From assembly GCA_903927905.1 (NCBI GenBank), contig CAIYOY010000291.1, positions 1 through 40,934 of the forward strand: a DNA stretch of 40,934 nucleotides, given 5' to 3'. The notes under the pieces were generated by a model. The model was not told the origin of the DNA and searched no databases. It saw nothing but the letters and a program-made list of their open reading frames with translations. Below are positions 39,659 through 40,934 of the stretch, one piece after another (the first letter of the stretch is position 1; each line of letters opens with the position of its first letter). A program made the position numbers and the translations under genes. Source of the DNA: an uncultured Verrucomicrobiales bacterium (lineage in GTDB: Bacteria; Verrucomicrobiota; Verrucomicrobiia; Limisphaerales; Palsa-1400).

Positions 39659-40837
39659 ATGCTAAATAGAATTTTTGTCCTCTCGCTGACATTTAATCTC
39701 GTTGTTGTCGCTTCATTCGCCAGCACGAATGAAATTGCGGTCATTGATGCCTCCAAAAAATCTGCCCTCGATAAGGTTTGGGGTCTGCCGGTGCTTTATC
39801 AGAATGAAAAGAACCCGGTGATTGAGGAGTTCGATTTTACCGGACGTTTTCAGTTGGATTATTTCAACGTTGATTCGGACAAGAGCAAACTCCCCAAACA
39901 AGGCCAGAATGATTTCCTGGAAACACGGCGGTTTCGCCTCGGAATTGATTCGTGGTTCGCCCAGCGGCATCTCGAACTGAAAGCGACCGTGGATACCGCG
40001 TTGGAGAGTTACCACGCGCCCAGCATCTTCTATAACCGGATGGCCGACCTCTTCCTGAGTGCGCGCGTGAACGACGCTCTGGTTCTGCGCGCGGGAAAAT
40101 TCGAGCCGCATTTTGGTTATGACCGGGAATTTTCGGACACGATGCAGAAGTTTTTTGAACGCAGTTTTTTTGATGATCAGGTTTTCAATAATACGGGCAA
40201 TGATTATGTGACGGGGGCTTCGGTTTCCGGGAAGCACGCGAACTTCGGTTATCAGGCGGCGGTTTTTTCCGATCATGTGGACAAGGAATTCGGCCAATTC
40301 GATGGCGGGCAGAGCGAGTTGTTCGAGTTGAATTATGATTTTGCCAAGGCGCTGGAAGCGGACAAAGCCCTGGTGGCGGTGGACTTCATGCACATGGACA
40401 ACCGAACCCGGGCCAATGTGTTCAACACCATGCAGGATGCGGCGGCGGCTTACTTCGATTATCAGCGCGGACGGTTCGGTTTGGTGACGCAGGTCGGTTA
40501 TGGTCACGGCATCGCCAGCAAGGGGGATCTTTACCAATTCATGGCCATGCCCAGTTGGTATTTCATCAAGGACAAGCTGGAAGGCATCGTTCGTTATCAA
40601 TACGGCACTGCCACTCAACCCAATGGCATCACCACATTGAACCGGCAGGAAAAGACCATCGGAAAATTCACTGGAGACAACTACAACTCGATCTATGCAG
40701 GATTGAATTATTACATTTATGGGCAGAAGTTGAAAGTAATGGCCGGAGAACAATATGATGAACTGACCGGCGGCACAGGGAAGAAAGCTGGTTATCGCGG
40801 GTGGACGACGATGGTGGGAGTCAGGGCTTTTTGGTGA
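39659..40837 (+). CDS. Outer-membrane porin, OprO/OprP (phosphate-selective porin) type
   Basis: This 392-residue protein has a signal peptide (RIFVLSLTFNLVVVASFAST). The rest is made of alternating beta-strand segments of a barrel: FTGRFQLDYFNV, ETRRFRLGIDSWF, HLELKATVDTAL, LVLRAGKFEPHFGYDREFSD, VGYGHGIAS and so on. It ends in WTTMVGVRAFW, with a terminal aromatic residue as required for BAM-mediated insertion. The FEPHFGYDREFSD segment is a common mark of the porin O/P family, often called phosphate-selective; the real selectivity is unknown. The start lies about 70 bases after a REPIN-like element, and I could not identify a promoter. Confidence 0.87.
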   Translation: MLNRIFVLSLTFNLVVVASFASTNEIAVIDASKKSALDKVWGLPVLYQNEKNPVIEEFDFTGRFQLDYFNVDSDKSKLPKQGQNDFLETRRFRLGIDSWFAQRHLELKATVDTALESYHAPSIFYNRMADLFLSARVNDALVLRAGKFEPHFGYDREFSDTMQKFFERSFFDDQVFNNTGNDYVTGASVSGKHANFGYQAAVFSDHVDKEFGQFDGGQSELFELNYDFAKALEADKALVAVDFMHMDNRTRANVFNTMQDAAAAYFDYQRGRFGLVTQVGYGHGIASKGDLYQFMAMPSWYFIKDKLEGIVRYQYGTATQPNGITTLNRQEKTIGKFTGDNYNSIYAGLNYYIYGQKLKVMAGEQYDELTGGTGKKAGYRGWTTMVGVRAFW

Positions 40838-40838
40838 A

Positions 40839-40934
40839 CGGAGCGCGGCTTTTAAGCCGCTTCACCGTGGCAAGACAAGGAGTGTTTTCATTTCGATGGC
40901 GCCTTTTTAAATATCACGCTGAAGCGGCTTAAAA
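40839..40934. repeat. REPIN-like element, cut by the window end
   Basis: The first unit (40839-40864) starts CGGAGCGCG and contains GCGGCTT-TT-AAGCCGC (40845-40860). At 40920-40934 the sequence is the exact reverse complement of the end of that unit for all 15 bases before the window stops. The outer word is the same as in the element at 28552. It begins 2 bases after the porin stop codon and may end its transcript. Confidence 0.7.

Noticed and set aside
39391-39669. Small plus-strand frame between the cyclase and porin genes
   Set aside because: It runs through the palindromic repeat element and has no ribosome binding site. Its sequence only reflects the repeat.
1-40934. CRISPR array, insertion sequence, integrase or rRNA genes
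   Set aside because: I looked for regularly spaced direct repeats, transposase or integrase motifs and rRNA segments, and saw none.

Overview
The window looks like chromosomal DNA of a Verrucomicrobiota bacterium, most likely from the Pedosphaerales/Limisphaerales branch (subdivision 3). This is inferred from gene content: DUF1080 (3-keto-disaccharide hydrolase-like) proteins, Gfo/Idh/MocA oxidoreductases with Tat-type leaders, secreted beta-propeller proteins, a FecR-domain protein beside a CHASE2 cyclase, a decayed LRR/BspA-type C-terminus typical of that group, and many palindromic intergenic repeats. No 16S gene is present, so the assignment is inference.

Layout. Positions 1-2240 hold the edge of an unidentified gene, then rpsA (ribosomal protein S1, minus strand) with a clear terminator and a structured leader. 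Positions 2190-3758 hold an AbiE-type toxin-antitoxin operon (plus strand) whose promoter is overlapped by two perfect palindromes. Positions 3935-4246 are a frameshifted remnant of an extracellular LRR-type protein. Positions 4252-7287 carry a secreted Gfo/Idh/MocA oxidoreductase and a lipoprotein with two DUF1080 domains, separated by a cluster of hairpin repeats. Positions 7405-8076 hold a GNAT acetyltransferase and tRNA-Val(CAC).

The core of the window (8175-32750, about 24.5 kb) is a divergent catabolic locus. A GntR/LacI-type regulator (22643-23755) heads a minus-strand operon of 12 genes: regulator, HEAT-repeat protein, MFS transporter, class III aminotransferase, M19 dipeptidase, a 1028-residue secreted protein ending in an SGNH esterase domain, zinc alcohol dehydrogenase, DapA/NanA-type lyase, BNR/sialidase-like propeller, mandelate-racemase-type dehydratase, D-2-hydroxyacid dehydrogenase, and a HisD paralogue. 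On the plus strand nine genes diverge from the same control region: a di-iron ferritin-like protein, a secreted propeller glycosidase-like protein, a DSD1/D-threonine-aldolase-like PLP enzyme, an amidohydrolase, a 3-hydroxyacyl-CoA-dehydrogenase-like enzyme, a RidA-like protein, an HpcH/HpaI aldolase, a Gfo/Idh/MocA enzyme and an SDR. The intergenic control region carries repeated GGAAC half-sites, including a perfect 9-bp inverted repeat. Genes overlap by 4 bases or lie a few bases apart. The enzyme set suggests uptake and breakdown of a sugar acid or polyol conjugate that contains an amino or acyl-amino group. The actual substrate cannot be read from the sequence.

After the locus come a 40-bp near-perfect palindrome, a LeuC/homoaconitase-type large subunit without an adjacent small subunit, an O-antigen-ligase/TPR membrane protein, a FecR-domain exported protein with its own promoter and terminator, a CHASE2 class III nucleotide cyclase starting 11 bases after that terminator, and an OprO/P-type porin. 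Three paired inverted-repeat elements resembling REPINs (28552-28657, 39436-39587, 40839-window end) sit between genes. One of them appears to have displaced the start of an operon gene and is flanked by a duplicated copy of that gene's first 24 bases.
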